Below, in pieces: positions 16,613 through 25,565 of a stretch of 60,811 bases of DNA (the stretch's first letter is position 1; the number at the start of each line of letters is the position of its first letter). The notes beneath the pieces are model-generated. The model ran no database searches and was not told the origin of the DNA. It was given only the letters and a program-made list of their open reading frames with translations. Location of the stretch: contig NZ_BILW01000039.1 in assembly GCF_004000765.1 (NCBI RefSeq), forward strand, positions 1 through 60,811, in the 5' to 3' direction. The translations under genes and the position numbers were made by a program. This stretch comes from Paenibacillus chondroitinus NBRC 15376. Its GTDB lineage: Bacteria; Bacillota; Bacilli; Paenibacillales; NBRC-103111.

Positions 16613-16670
16613 AAAGTACCAAAACAAGTAATATTACTCTAATTCGCATTAAATCGGCGGATGATACACT
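16613..16670 (+). promoter_or_regulatory. Activator-type promoter with conserved 21-bp element
   Basis: The element AAAGTACCAAAACAAGTAAT (16613-16632, then A) is followed by a -10-like TACACT at 16665-16670, exactly 52 nt from the element start. A copy with 19 of 21 identical positions and the same 52-nt spacing lies on the opposite strand at 24349-24292. No acceptable -35 is present, as expected for an AraC-activated promoter. A further AGTAC lies at 16606-16610, forming GTACTgaaAGTAC, and AGTAATATTACT at 16627-16638 is palindromic. Confidence 0.65.
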
Positions 16671-16739
16671 AAATCTATACCTGACAGACAAGAAGGAGCG
16701 GGCAGCTTGAGAGAAACTACCGCAACGGAGGAAACCGTC

Positions 16740-17678
16740 ATGCTTACACCAAATAACGCAAAAAAGAGCTACGTACAGCGATTGTGGATCGATATCCGGA
16801 AGGATTGGGATCTGTATCTGGCTCTCATCCCCGGCATTGCATTTCTGCTAATTTTTAAATACACGCCGATGTACGGGATTATTATTGCTTTCAAGGATTT
16901 CAATATTTTTGAAGGCATGGCCGCCAGTCCTTGGGTGGGATGGAAGCATTTCGAGAAACTGTTGTCCTCCGATAGCTTTTTGCAGGTGTTTCAGAATACA
17001 TTGGCCATCTCCATCTATAAAATTGTCTTTCTTTTTCCGCTTCCAATCGTAATCGCTATCCTGCTGAATGAATTGAAAAATATGGCGTTCAAGCGAAGTG
17101 TCCAAACGGTAATTTATTTGCCGCATTTCCTATCTTGGGTTATTGTCAGCGGCTTGTTCATCGATCTGCTTTCCACCAACGGCGGTATCGTTAATAAAAT
17201 GATCGTCGCTATGGGCGGCGAACCCGTTCGCTTTTTTCTGGACAGCCATATCTTCCGATCGGTTCTGGTATCATCCGCAGGCTGGAAGGAGACGGGCTGG
17301 AATACGATTATCTACTTGGCTGCTCTAGCCGGCATCGACCCAGGGCTCTATGAATCGGCGAAAATCGATGGCGCCAACAGGTGGAAACAAATCCTCCATA
17401 TTACGCTTCCCGGCTTGCTGCCCATCATCTTATTGATGTTTATTCTCCGCCTAGGTTATGTTTTGGAAGCGGGGACGGAACAAGTTCTCGTTATGTACAA
17501 CCCGAGCGTATACAACGTAGCTGACGTAATAGGCACCTATGTCTACCGGGTCGGTTTGGGTGAGCAGGATTACAGTTTTTCAACCGCTGTCGGCGTGTTT
17601 GAATCGGTGGTTGCCTTTATTTTAATACTTACGGGAAACCAAATGGCGCGAAAGTTTTTTGGACGCGGTATTTGGTAA
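16740..17678 (+). CDS. ABC sugar transporter permease, LplB type
   Basis: A roughly 312-residue permease of the carbohydrate-uptake-1 family with six membrane helices and the EAA loop LYESAKIDGANRWKQI. It resembles the permease at 9847 in the segment after the first helix (KYTPMYGIIIAFKDF against KYVPMYGVVIAFQDY). Two starts are credible: TTG 16707 behind AAGGAG at 16693-16698 and ATG 16740 behind GGAGG at 16728-16732; the ATG is preferred. It is the first gene of the second importer operon. Confidence 0.87.
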   Translation: MLTPNNAKKSYVQRLWIDIRKDWDLYLALIPGIAFLLIFKYTPMYGIIIAFKDFNIFEGMAASPWVGWKHFEKLLSSDSFLQVFQNTLAISIYKIVFLFPLPIVIAILLNELKNMAFKRSVQTVIYLPHFLSWVIVSGLFIDLLSTNGGIVNKMIVAMGGEPVRFFLDSHIFRSVLVSSAGWKETGWNTIIYLAALAGIDPGLYESAKIDGANRWKQILHITLPGLLPIILLMFILRLGYVLEAGTEQVLVMYNPSVYNVADVIGTYVYRVGLGEQDYSFSTAVGVFESVVAFILILTGNQMARKFFGRGIW

Positions 17679-17699
17679 ACGGGAGAAAGGAGGCATGTC

Positions 17700-18620
17700 A
17701 TGCAAATTAATCAAACAGTGAAATCACCGGTTGCAAAAGCTGCAAGCGCGATTCGCACTTCGCTAAGTGAAAAAGTGTTTACCTTACTCAATTATGTATT
17801 CTTCATCCTTTTAGGACTTTCAACGATATTTCCATTCATTAATCTGATTGCCAAATCGCTCAGCAGCGAGGCAGCCGTTGTGTCGGGCATGGTATCCCTG
17901 TATCCCATTGATTTTCAAATAGGGACCTATCGATATGTGGCCAGCAACGCGATGTTTCTGAGTGCATTCACGATTTCGATCACAGTGACGCTGATTGGAT
18001 CGCTGCTTTCTTTATTTATGACAACGCTAGCCGCTTATCCGCTCTCCAAGCCGAGGCTGCGGGGCCGTAAGTTTTTTATCCTCCTCTATTTATTCACGAT
18101 GCTGTTCAGTGGCGGTTTGATCCCAACCTATTTGCTCATGCACACCCTTCATTTGATCGATAAACTGCCGGTGCTCTTTCTGCCTTATATGATAAACGTG
18201 TATAACATGCTAATTATTAAAAATTATTTTGAGGGCCTGCCCGACAGCCTGGAAGAATCCGCGAAAATTGACGGTGCCAGCAATATGACGATTCTTTGGC
18301 GCATTATTTTGCCGCTATCGCTGCCTGTGCTTGCGACCATCGGTTTGTTTTATGCGGTTACTTACTGGAACGATTATTTTACTTCCTTGATTTATATCAA
18401 TTCAGCCGATATGAAGCCACTCCAGCTTTATTTAAAAGAACTTTTCGTTTCTTCCACGGATGCGTTTCTGCGCACAAATGTGGATGCCTCGCTGAATGTA
18501 TCACCGCAATCGATTCAAGCAGCATCGATCATTCTGGCTACGCTTCCCATCGTTATCGTTTATCCATTTTTACAGAAATATTTTGTCAAAGGCGTGTTGG
18601 TTGGTTCAGTTAAAGGTTAA
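17700..18620 (+). CDS. ABC sugar transporter permease, AraQ/YtcP type
   Basis: A 306-residue partner permease with six membrane helices and the EAA loop LEESAKIDGASNMTILWRII. It lies 21 bp after the first permease, with GAAAGGAGG before the ATG. The C terminus VKGVLVGSVKG is typical of this permease class. No ATPase gene is present in the operon. Confidence 0.88.
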   Translation: MQINQTVKSPVAKAASAIRTSLSEKVFTLLNYVFFILLGLSTIFPFINLIAKSLSSEAAVVSGMVSLYPIDFQIGTYRYVASNAMFLSAFTISITVTLIGSLLSLFMTTLAAYPLSKPRLRGRKFFILLYLFTMLFSGGLIPTYLLMHTLHLIDKLPVLFLPYMINVYNMLIIKNYFEGLPDSLEESAKIDGASNMTILWRIILPLSLPVLATIGLFYAVTYWNDYFTSLIYINSADMKPLQLYLKELFVSSTDAFLRTNVDASLNVSPQSIQAASIILATLPIVIVYPFLQKYFVKGVLVGSVKG

Positions 18621-18710
18621 TTGTTGCAAGGCCGGCTGGAACTACTCGAAGGGTGGTGGTGGGCAAGTCGAGGGCAATGTTTGAGATACGAATAAAAGGG
18701 AGGCATATGC

Positions 18711-20243
18711 ATGTTGAAAAAATGTTTAGCTGTATTGTCGATCACAACTTTGGCGGCGTCTTTGGCCGCATGTGGAAGTGGAGGAGGGGCCTCGTCCGGT
18801 ACGGCGGAACCATCTTCATCCGGGGCTCCTGCCACAACCGCAAGTGCGAATGCACCCAAGCCGGAATTCAAGGCGCTTCTGCAATACGCGCGATTTGATC
18901 CGAACGCGGAAGTTGTGGCGAAGTTTCTGAATGAGAAAACAGGCTACAAAGTCACGTATGACATGCTGCCGGTTGAAAATCCAGACGATAAACTGAATCT
19001 GCTTATGGCAAATAAAGAACAATATGCCTTCATGCTGCTAACGGGTCCTCAATACTCGAAACTGGCTTCTTCAGGCGCCTTGGAACCCATTGACGAGCTG
19101 GTTAACAAATACGGGACCAATATGAAAAACGTGATCTCGCAAAATTCCTGGAACGGGGCAAAGCTAAACGGTAAAATTTACGGGATCCCGCAAACGGGTT
19201 CAGGAACTGTCGTTAACTCTGCGCTAATCATACGTCAGGATTGGATGGATGAGCTGGGACTGAAGCCACCAACCACGCGTGATGAACTGTACAATGTGAT
19301 GAAAACGATTAAAGAAAAGAAAAATGTCATGGCTATGTCAGGCGGTAAAAGCCCGCTGCTTCCTGAAGTACTACCGACCTTCGGGCTAACCATGATACAA
19401 TCAACCTTAACGACGGGTTGGCAGGATATAAATGGAAAGCTCGTCAATACCGTCGAGAATCCGAATATGAAAAAATATTTGGAGTTCATGAAAAAGCTTT
19501 ACTCCGAGAAATTGATCGACCAAGAATGGTCGCTTAACCAAGCGAATAAAGTCATCGAAAACTTTACAAGCGGTAAAACAGCCATCATTTCCAATGGTTA
19601 TTTCAATGCTCCGACTGTTCAAAATGCCCTGCTCAAAAACACGCCGAACGCCAAAATTGCCAGCCTGCCTTATCTCAAGGGGGACGACGGCAAAGTTCAA
19701 GTCATGGCGAGTGCGGGAATCAGCTTTTACGTAGGAATTCCGAAGTGGGCGGAGAAGAAAGAAGAGATCATCAAGTATCTGGATTTGAAGCTGGACAAAG
19801 ATATTCATAAAGAAGCATCGATTGGTAAAGAAGGCGTTCATCATAAAGTGGAAAACGGAAATTATTACCCGATTCTTCCGATTTTTAATGATCAATACAA
19901 CAACGCTTCTTCGTTCCTGACAGGTGTTGATGAGAAAAATTATCCGATCTATTGGCAAGCACGCGTGCGCAAAGATCCTATTTTGACGGATGCGTTTAAT
20001 AAAAATCAAGAAGCTGCAAAAGGGAATATGGTCGTTGACCCCCTTGCCTTCGCACCACCGCTTGAGGCTATCGGCAAAAACAGCCAGAAGCTGCAAAAGC
20101 TGATGGAAGACACCTTCCTGAAGTACATCACAGGTGCTGAACCGCTTGAAAACTATGATAAGTTTTTGGCTCAGTGGAAAGCCGACGGCGGCGACGATAT
20201 GACGAAAGCGGCCAATGAATGGTACGCAGCGAACAAGAAGTAA
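18711..20243 (+). CDS. ABC transporter solute-binding lipoprotein
   Basis: A 510-residue LplA-class binding protein with lipobox LAAC (Cys at residue 21) and a Gly/Ser/Ala-rich linker up to about residue 45. GGGAGG precedes the ATG. It ends with YAANKK just before an internal hairpin-T-run. It belongs to the same transcript as the two permeases and should deliver the solute to them. The ligand is not deducible, but the neighbouring Gfo/Idh, FAD-oxidoreductase and SGNH-esterase genes point to a modified or acylated carbohydrate. Confidence 0.87.
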   Translation: MLKKCLAVLSITTLAASLAACGSGGGASSGTAEPSSSGAPATTASANAPKPEFKALLQYARFDPNAEVVAKFLNEKTGYKVTYDMLPVENPDDKLNLLMANKEQYAFMLLTGPQYSKLASSGALEPIDELVNKYGTNMKNVISQNSWNGAKLNGKIYGIPQTGSGTVVNSALIIRQDWMDELGLKPPTTRDELYNVMKTIKEKKNVMAMSGGKSPLLPEVLPTFGLTMIQSTLTTGWQDINGKLVNTVENPNMKKYLEFMKKLYSEKLIDQEWSLNQANKVIENFTSGKTAIISNGYFNAPTVQNALLKNTPNAKIASLPYLKGDDGKVQVMASAGISFYVGIPKWAEKKEEIIKYLDLKLDKDIHKEASIGKEGVHHKVENGNYYPILPIFNDQYNNASSFLTGVDEKNYPIYWQARVRKDPILTDAFNKNQEAAKGNMVVDPLAFAPPLEAIGKNSQKLQKLMEDTFLKYITGAEPLENYDKFLAQWKADGGDDMTKAANEWYAANKK

Positions 20244-20253
20244 GAAGCGGCAT

Positions 20254-20280
20254 CCCCTGTGGTTTTTCCACGGGGGTTTT
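20254..20280 (+). terminator. Internal terminator-like hairpin
   Basis: CCCCTGTGG and CCACGGGGG form a 9-bp stem (one wobble) with a TTTTT loop and a TTTT tail. It lies between the binding protein and the Gfo/Idh-like gene, so it may reduce expression of the enzyme relative to the binding protein. Confidence 0.7.
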
Positions 20281-20304
20281 ATGACTGGAGGGAGTGATCA
20301 GAGG

Positions 20305-21144
20305 ATGAAAAAAATCGGATTTATTGATTATTATTTGGATGAATGGCATGCAGAGAAATATCCGGAGTGGATAGAAACCGCATCCCAAGGCAGAATGAAA
20401 GTCACTTATGCCTACGGGAAGACAAATCTCGAAGGTAAACTGAGCAACTCAGCTTGGTGTGAGAAAAAAGGCATTCAGCTGCTCGATTCCATTGAATCCG
20501 TCGTCGAGCAAAGTGATTATTTGATCGTTTTGTCGCCGGATCACGTTGAGTTCCATGAAGAGCTTTCGCAGCTTCCTCTCCGATCAGGCAAGCCGACCTA
20601 CGTCGACAAAACCTTTGCGCCGGACCGGGCTGCCGCCATTCGGATGTTTGAGCTCGCAGAGCAGCATGGGACGCCGATGTATTCGACCTCGGCGTTGCGG
20701 TTTGCTGCGGAGTATACCGAGCTCAAGATGGAGGGAATCGAGTCCATTTGCGCTTTGGGTCCCGGGAGCTTCGAAACGTATGCGATTCACCAGGTTGAGC
20801 CAATCGTTGCGCTCATGGGAACGGATGTGAAACGTGTGATGTGGACGGGGACGCCGAACGCACCGTCTCTTGTCATTGGGTTCGCAGATGGACGCCAGGC
20901 CACTATCAACCATTATGGCCCTAACTGTCCGTTCAGCATGGCCTTGCGTTCCGAGCAGGGGGAGTCGCAATTTCTGAAAATTGATTCCAATTTTTTCGGG
21001 GCCTTTATTGCGAATCTTGTTCGTTTTTTTGACACGGGGGTTCCTGCCGTTCCCCGGGAGGAAACGATTGCTATTGCTGCTATTTTGGAGTATGGCAAAA
21101 AGGCTGCGTCCGCACCGTTTCAGTGGGTGGATTTGCCGTCGTGA
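20305..21144 (+). CDS. Gfo/Idh/MocA-like oxidoreductase, atypical
   Basis: A 279-residue protein resembling the Gfo/Idh/MocA dehydrogenases in overall layout: an N-terminal Rossmann-like half and a DKTFAPD segment (about residues 100-106) in the place of the usual EKP motif. The N terminus MKKIGFIDYYLDEW lacks the GxGxxG dinucleotide loop, so NAD(P) binding is doubtful. It is also shorter than the usual 330-380 residues. It may be a catalytically altered or scaffold member. ATG 20305 is chosen because GGAGGGAG lies about 10 bp upstream. It closes the second importer operon. Confidence 0.65.
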   Translation: MKKIGFIDYYLDEWHAEKYPEWIETASQGRMKVTYAYGKTNLEGKLSNSAWCEKKGIQLLDSIESVVEQSDYLIVLSPDHVEFHEELSQLPLRSGKPTYVDKTFAPDRAAAIRMFELAEQHGTPMYSTSALRFAAEYTELKMEGIESICALGPGSFETYAIHQVEPIVALMGTDVKRVMWTGTPNAPSLVIGFADGRQATINHYGPNCPFSMALRSEQGESQFLKIDSNFFGAFIANLVRFFDTGVPAVPREETIAIAAILEYGKKAASAPFQWVDLPS

Positions 21145-21196
21145 GCGGACTTGCGTGGGCTGATTAGTGGAAAGACGGTGAAAGACTCGTCTAGTG
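21145..21196. other. Start of a 410-bp gene-free stretch
   Basis: Bases 21145-21554 separate two convergent genes. They hold the second copy of the GGAACTACAG repeat, a bidirectional terminator, and a short open stretch after the minus-strand gene that is described separately. The first 50 bases show nothing recognisable. Confidence 0.5.
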
Positions 21197-21395
21197 GGAA
21201 CTACAGGTCGTTATTTCTGTGATCATGCACATTTTCCACAGGTAGGAGGAACTACGATCCGCTATTTCTGCGGTTTCACTGAAAAAACATGCCGTGGAGC
21301 CGAGATAAGACCCTGTAGTTCCGCTCCGAAAAGAAAAAGCTCTTTTTCCTCGAAATAGAGGTCTCCAGTTTCCTTAATGAACGCCTAGTGGGTTG
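21197..21395. repeat. Dispersed GGAACTACAG repeat, copy B
   Basis: GGAACTACAG at 21197-21206, a second forward unit GGAACTACG at 21248-21256, the inverted CTGTAGTTCCGCTC from 21313, and a degenerate inverted CCAGTTTCCTTA near 21364-21375. The same succession of modules occurs at 1-150, with copy B longer by one forward unit. It lies in a convergent intergenic gap. It looks like a non-coding interspersed repeat built from about 45-bp units. Confidence 0.7.
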
Positions 21396-21404
21396 TCACG
21401 TCAA

Positions 21405-21451
21405 AAAAAGCATCCATCTCCCTCCCGGATTGGAGGAAACGGATGCTTTTT
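21405..21451. terminator. Bidirectional terminator
   Basis: AAAAAGCATCC and GGATGCTTTTT are perfect inverted repeats around an inner TCC/GGA pairing. It serves the convergent Gfo/Idh genes on both sides. Confidence 0.85.
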
Positions 21452-21554
21452 CACGTTTATTTCAACCTTTATTCAAGCTCTCCGGATGGGATTTCATCCA
21501 ATTCTCTCTCTAATGCCAATGCCAGGTTGACCTTCTCATCGCTAGTTCCGTTGC

Positions 21555-22613
21555 TTAGAAGCTTATCTCTTTTCCTAATCTGCTGGATTCATAGATGCCG
21601 CAAAGAATTTTCATCATCTCAACGCCGTCCTGCACAGGGGAAAGAGTTTCCTTTTTCCCTTGGCACACTTCGACGAAGTAATTGATTTCTTGTTGGAAAC
21701 CGGCCACAAAATCGAAGGAAAGATTATTGATCTGCGGTGTGAGGTTTAAAATCGTATCGTATTTCTCAGTCACGATGGACAGCTCAGGCTCCAATTCTGC
21801 GCCGCCTTTATCGCCGTAAAGCTTGACCGTAAGCTCGTCTTCCTTGGCATGCAGAGTGAAGCTGACATCAACAAGAATGGAAGCCCCATTTTCAAAGCGA
21901 ATCAGCGCATTTGCCATATCCTCTACGGTATTGTGGGTAGCGTCGTAATCGGCCGCTTTATAAAAAGCAAGGTTCTTCACATTGGCACGATTGCCAAGCT
22001 TGTTATACGTGTTGCCGGAAACGGTTTTGACCTTCGGCCGCCCCATCAGATACCAGCAAAGATCAATCACGTGAACGCCGACATCAATCAGCGGCCCACC
22101 GCCTGAACGTTCCACGTCAGAGAACCAACCGCCGGGGTTGCCCAGACGGCGTATACAGGAAGCTTTGGCATAATAAATCTCACCTAGTTCGCCATGATCC
22201 AGAAAAGATTTGACGATGCCGGTATTCGAGGCATATCTGCGGACAAAGCCCACCTGCAGCGTTTTGCCGGAGCGATGAACCGCTTTTTCAACAGCCAACG
22301 CTTCATCCACCGTTTTGCAGAGCGGCTTCTCCGTGAGCACATGTTTGCCTGCCTCAAGCGCAGCGATGGAAATAGGGGCATGGCTGTTGTTCCACGTGCA
22401 GATGCTTACCGCATCAATAGCCGAGTCTGCAAGAAGCTCTTTATAATCCGTGAACACACGGTTAATGCCATATTTCTCAGCCTTCGCTTTTGCGCGCTCC
22501 TCATTCAAATCACAGATCGCGTACAGCTCTACATCCGGATTGCCCTGATAAGATCTTAAATGCATTTCAGAAATGGAGCCAGCTCCGATTACGGCTACTT
22601 GTAATTTGCTCAT
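21555..22613 (-). CDS. Gfo/Idh/MocA family oxidoreductase
   Basis: A 352-residue NAD(P)-dependent sugar oxidoreductase. The dinucleotide loop GAGSISEMH is at about residues 9-17, the EKP motif is in TEKPLCKT (about 93), and DVGVHVIDLCWYLMG is the conserved catalytic-helix region. It is related to inositol and glucose-fructose dehydrogenases. An ATG lies 21 bp upstream; GAGGTG before MSKLQVAV favours 22613. It follows the FAD-oxidoreductase gene by about 40 bp, forming a two-gene minus-strand operon driven from 24349. Confidence 0.88.
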   Translation of the reverse strand: MSKLQVAVIGAGSISEMHLRSYQGNPDVELYAICDLNEERAKAKAEKYGINRVFTDYKELLADSAIDAVSICTWNNSHAPISIAALEAGKHVLTEKPLCKTVDEALAVEKAVHRSGKTLQVGFVRRYASNTGIVKSFLDHGELGEIYYAKASCIRRLGNPGGWFSDVERSGGGPLIDVGVHVIDLCWYLMGRPKVKTVSGNTYNKLGNRANVKNLAFYKAADYDATHNTVEDMANALIRFENGASILVDVSFTLHAKEDELTVKLYGDKGGAELEPELSIVTEKYDTILNLTPQINNLSFDFVAGFQQEINYFVEVCQGKKETLSPVQDGVEMMKILCGIYESSRLGKEISF

Positions 22614-22652
22614 CGTAAAAAAGCACCTCATCATTGGATGTATTTGGTAAGG

Positions 22653-24239
22653 CTAAACAGCATGCATAGTCGGCCACTCCAGCTCAATTCCGAAGCTGAC
22701 CAACATGCGTTGAAATTCCCGAAGCTCGGATTCTTGGTTTCGAATGTCTCGGGGTTTCAACTTGCGATCGATACAACGACTAGCTAAAAAACCTGCGGCT
22801 TCCCCGATATTCCATTCGACGGGATGGAGGCGATAGCAGCCGTTTGTGATATGGGTAACGCCAAGATTTTTGCAGGCGGGCAACAGATTATTCATCCGAA
22901 TAGGGATCAGACTGCCAAGTGGAATCTGGAACGGAAGGGAGGAAATATCGATGTAATGCCGATTGCCTGTACTTGGATGCAGGTCGATGCGATAGCAGCC
23001 AATCCCGACGGAGTCGTGGAACTGCTCTGCCTTGCCATCAGCGCGGCAATCCGTACTTACATGCTGTTCCACCACAGTAAACTCGGCTTTAATCCGGCGG
23101 GATTCCCGTATATAGGGATACATGGCTAGCCCGTCGTTCGTGCCGACCACGTCTTTGCGCAGCCGCAGCCCCGGGTAGCCTGTGCCGCCGTCTGGCCGCG
23201 GAGCCTCCGTTTGCAGCCAGTAGAGAAGGGAGAGACTGAGCTGCTTGGCATCCCACAGGTGCCGCTGTCGTTCGCTTTCGCTCACATCAATGACGGAGCC
23301 CAGCCAGTAATCGTTTTGCGGCCAGTTCACCAGCGTGATGCTCCCGGGGTAAGTGCCTTCCTCAAACTGTGTTGCGTCGATGATTCGGCGATAGTAGAAA
23401 AGGGAGTAACGTTCAGTGCCTTCAAATAGTTCGTAGTCGACAGCTTCAAGCGTATGTGGACGGACGCCGGTCCAACTGAGCAAACGATCCGGCCAGAAAT
23501 CGGCTTTGTACGAACGCCAAAAGTCATAACGCTCAGGGCGCTCAATCGTATGATCTTCGCCTTCGATATAATCCATGGCAAAACAGTAGGTAAAGCCCTG
23601 CATATCCTGGGGAAGCGCATCGCCTTTAACCGCATGGGGCTCGCCCGTTTGGCTGAACGATTCCGCTCCTGTCACATACTCCGCTCCGGCAAGCGGCAGA
23701 ACATCCCCACATTCTGTAGCATCCAGAAAGTAAGCAGCTTTTAGTTCAATAAGTTCATCTGTTTGCAAATGCTTCATCCTTACGGATTGAATGTCATCCC
23801 CGTCAACGGAAACAGCCTGTACTTGGTAACGGTAAAGGATCTGCAATCTTCCGCTGTGAACATAAGGAGCTAACATCGCCAGCAGGACGGCTAGTGCCGC
23901 TCGCGGTTCGTGGCACAGCCGGGAAACGCCGCCGTTCCCCGGGTTCAGATGAATGCGGGATCGTGCCTCTTCGGTAAGCGGGAAATGGCGTCGATAATAG
24001 TCCCGCACTTCATTTCGAAACTCGCGGTAAGTACGCGTACAGCCAAACTGTTCAATCCATCGATGCTCATCGGGAGGGACGGCTTGGCTTGTCAATTGCC
24101 CCCCAATCCAATCGGTTTCTTCGGTTAAAATTACCGATTTCCCGGATTTGGCTGCGGCTAGCGCAGCGGCGCACCCCCCGGTACCGCCACCGATAATGAC
24201 AATATCGGCGGTGTATGATTTATTGATCTTGTCTGTCAA
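22653..24239 (-). CDS. FAD-dependent oxidoreductase (FAD_oxidored family)
   Basis: A 528-residue flavoprotein of the PF12831 type. The N-terminal dinucleotide-binding motif GGGTGGCAAALAAAKSGKSVIL is followed by an acidic residue at the end of the second strand (TEE) and by WIGGQLTSQ. The family is common in carbohydrate-utilisation clusters of Paenibacillus and Planctomycetes, where it is thought to oxidise sugars or sugar derivatives; the substrate is unknown. The start codon is TTG with GGAGGG upstream. Its promoter carries the same element as the permease operon. Confidence 0.85.
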   Translation of the reverse strand: MTDKINKSYTADIVIIGGGTGGCAAALAAAKSGKSVILTEETDWIGGQLTSQAVPPDEHRWIEQFGCTRTYREFRNEVRDYYRRHFPLTEEARSRIHLNPGNGGVSRLCHEPRAALAVLLAMLAPYVHSGRLQILYRYQVQAVSVDGDDIQSVRMKHLQTDELIELKAAYFLDATECGDVLPLAGAEYVTGAESFSQTGEPHAVKGDALPQDMQGFTYCFAMDYIEGEDHTIERPERYDFWRSYKADFWPDRLLSWTGVRPHTLEAVDYELFEGTERYSLFYYRRIIDATQFEEGTYPGSITLVNWPQNDYWLGSVIDVSESERQRHLWDAKQLSLSLLYWLQTEAPRPDGGTGYPGLRLRKDVVGTNDGLAMYPYIRESRRIKAEFTVVEQHVSTDCRADGKAEQFHDSVGIGCYRIDLHPSTGNRHYIDISSLPFQIPLGSLIPIRMNNLLPACKNLGVTHITNGCYRLHPVEWNIGEAAGFLASRCIDRKLKPRDIRNQESELREFQRMLVSFGIELEWPTMHAV

Positions 24240-24291
24240 CGAAGATCCCTCCTTTTCTCTTGTTTGCGCAGCAGTTGCACGAGCTATTCTT

Positions 24292-24349
24292 ATTGTATTA
24301 CAGCAGGAAAATAGCCACAGCAGAGGACTATGACTTCTTTTGGTACTTT
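24292..24349 (-). promoter_or_regulatory. Activator-type promoter, second copy of the 21-bp element
   Basis: Read on the minus strand, AAAGTACCAAAAGAAGTCAT then A runs from 24349 to 24329, and the -10-like TACAAT lies at 24297-24292. The distance from the element start to the -10 is 52 nt, identical to the copy at 16613-16670. The -35 position (CTGTGG) is poor. The FAD-oxidoreductase start is about 53 bp downstream of the -10. Confidence 0.65.
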
Positions 24350-24447
24350 AATAACCTTTGAAGTAAAGAAAAAAAGGATTCAACGTCCGTGTGCCGAAAA
24401 TTTTTACAGAAGTACTTATTAGTGAACGAAAAGAGGTCGTTATCCGG

Positions 24448-25542
24448 ATGAGCGATAAAAAAACCGTTAACGCTGTACAACTTGATGCGAATATGCAGAT
24501 TGAGACTAGTGATAATAGTCTTCAATGGCACTCTCCGATGGAGAAACCTTTTCAAGTAGCGGGCTTCGGCTGGTTGGAAGAAGAGAGGCGGTATCGTCGG
24601 CTTCCAGCAGAACCAGCATGGGAGCTGCCGCTAGCGGTTGATTTGCTGGCCAACTGCACGACTGGCGGCCAAATTCGCTTTACAACAGACGCAGTCTCAT
24701 TTTCCGTCAAGGTACGCCTGACCGGTGCTGCGGATATGTATCATATGCCGGCTACCGGGCAATGCGGATTTGATTGCTATATCGGCGGTCCTGGCGAGCA
24801 AATCTATTACGGAACGACAACATACAATCATCAACTGACAGAATATGAAAGCGTACTATTTACAGATATGAGCAGGGAACAAAGGGTTATTACACTGAAT
24901 TTTCCATTATACCAAGGGGTGGATGAGGTGCTAATCGGTTTGAACCCGGAAGCACAAATCACGGAGCCTCCGGCGTATGACCATAATCATAAAATCATTG
25001 TGTATGGAACCTCAATCACACAAGGCGGCTGTGCCTCCCGCCCGGGGATGTCTTATACGAACATTTTATCGCGCCGTTTTAATATGGAATTCCTCAATCT
25101 GGGGTTTTCTGGAAACGGGAAAGGCGAACCTGAGTTGGCCCATCTCTTGGCTGAAATCCAAGATCCGGCTTGTCTGATTTTGGACTACGAGGCTAACTGC
25201 GTATCCACGGAGCTGCTGCAGGAAACACTGCCAAATTTCATTTCGATCTATCGAGAGACGCACCCTTTAACACCCATCTTGGTGATATCCCGGATTACGC
25301 ATGCGAAAGAGTATTTTGATGTTCAGATGGCGAAGGATCGGGCGGACCGCAAACAGATTTCCATACAGGCCGTAGAGGAGCGGCGAGAGAGAAATGACGC
25401 CAACATTTATTTCTGCGACGGTTCTTTGCTTTTAGGAGAGAACGCGCAAGAATGTACAGTAGATGGTTCTCATCCGACTGATCTTGGCTTTCTAAAGATG
25501 GCCGACGGGTTGACGCCGATTCTAAGGCGGATTTTAGGATAA
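24448..25542 (+). CDS. SGNH/GDSL hydrolase (carbohydrate-esterase-like)
   Basis: A roughly 364-residue SGNH hydrolase. After an N-terminal beta-rich domain (about residues 1-170) comes the block I GTSITQGG with the nucleophile Ser, then GFSGNGKGEPELA (block II Gly plus GN), and DGSHPTDLGF near the C terminus with the Asp-x-x-His pair. Two-domain proteins of this type include acetylxylan and other carbohydrate esterases. No signal peptide is visible, so it would act inside the cell on an imported acylated sugar. ATG 24448 is preceded by GAGG at a slightly long distance. It begins an operon with a binding lipoprotein and a kinase. Confidence 0.8.
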   Translation: MSDKKTVNAVQLDANMQIETSDNSLQWHSPMEKPFQVAGFGWLEEERRYRRLPAEPAWELPLAVDLLANCTTGGQIRFTTDAVSFSVKVRLTGAADMYHMPATGQCGFDCYIGGPGEQIYYGTTTYNHQLTEYESVLFTDMSREQRVITLNFPLYQGVDEVLIGLNPEAQITEPPAYDHNHKIIVYGTSITQGGCASRPGMSYTNILSRRFNMEFLNLGFSGNGKGEPELAHLLAEIQDPACLILDYEANCVSTELLQETLPNFISIYRETHPLTPILVISRITHAKEYFDVQMAKDRADRKQISIQAVEERRERNDANIYFCDGSLLLGENAQECTVDGSHPTDLGFLKMADGLTPILRRILG

Positions 25543-25565
25543 CGTTTGCTTGAAGGGGTGGTTGA

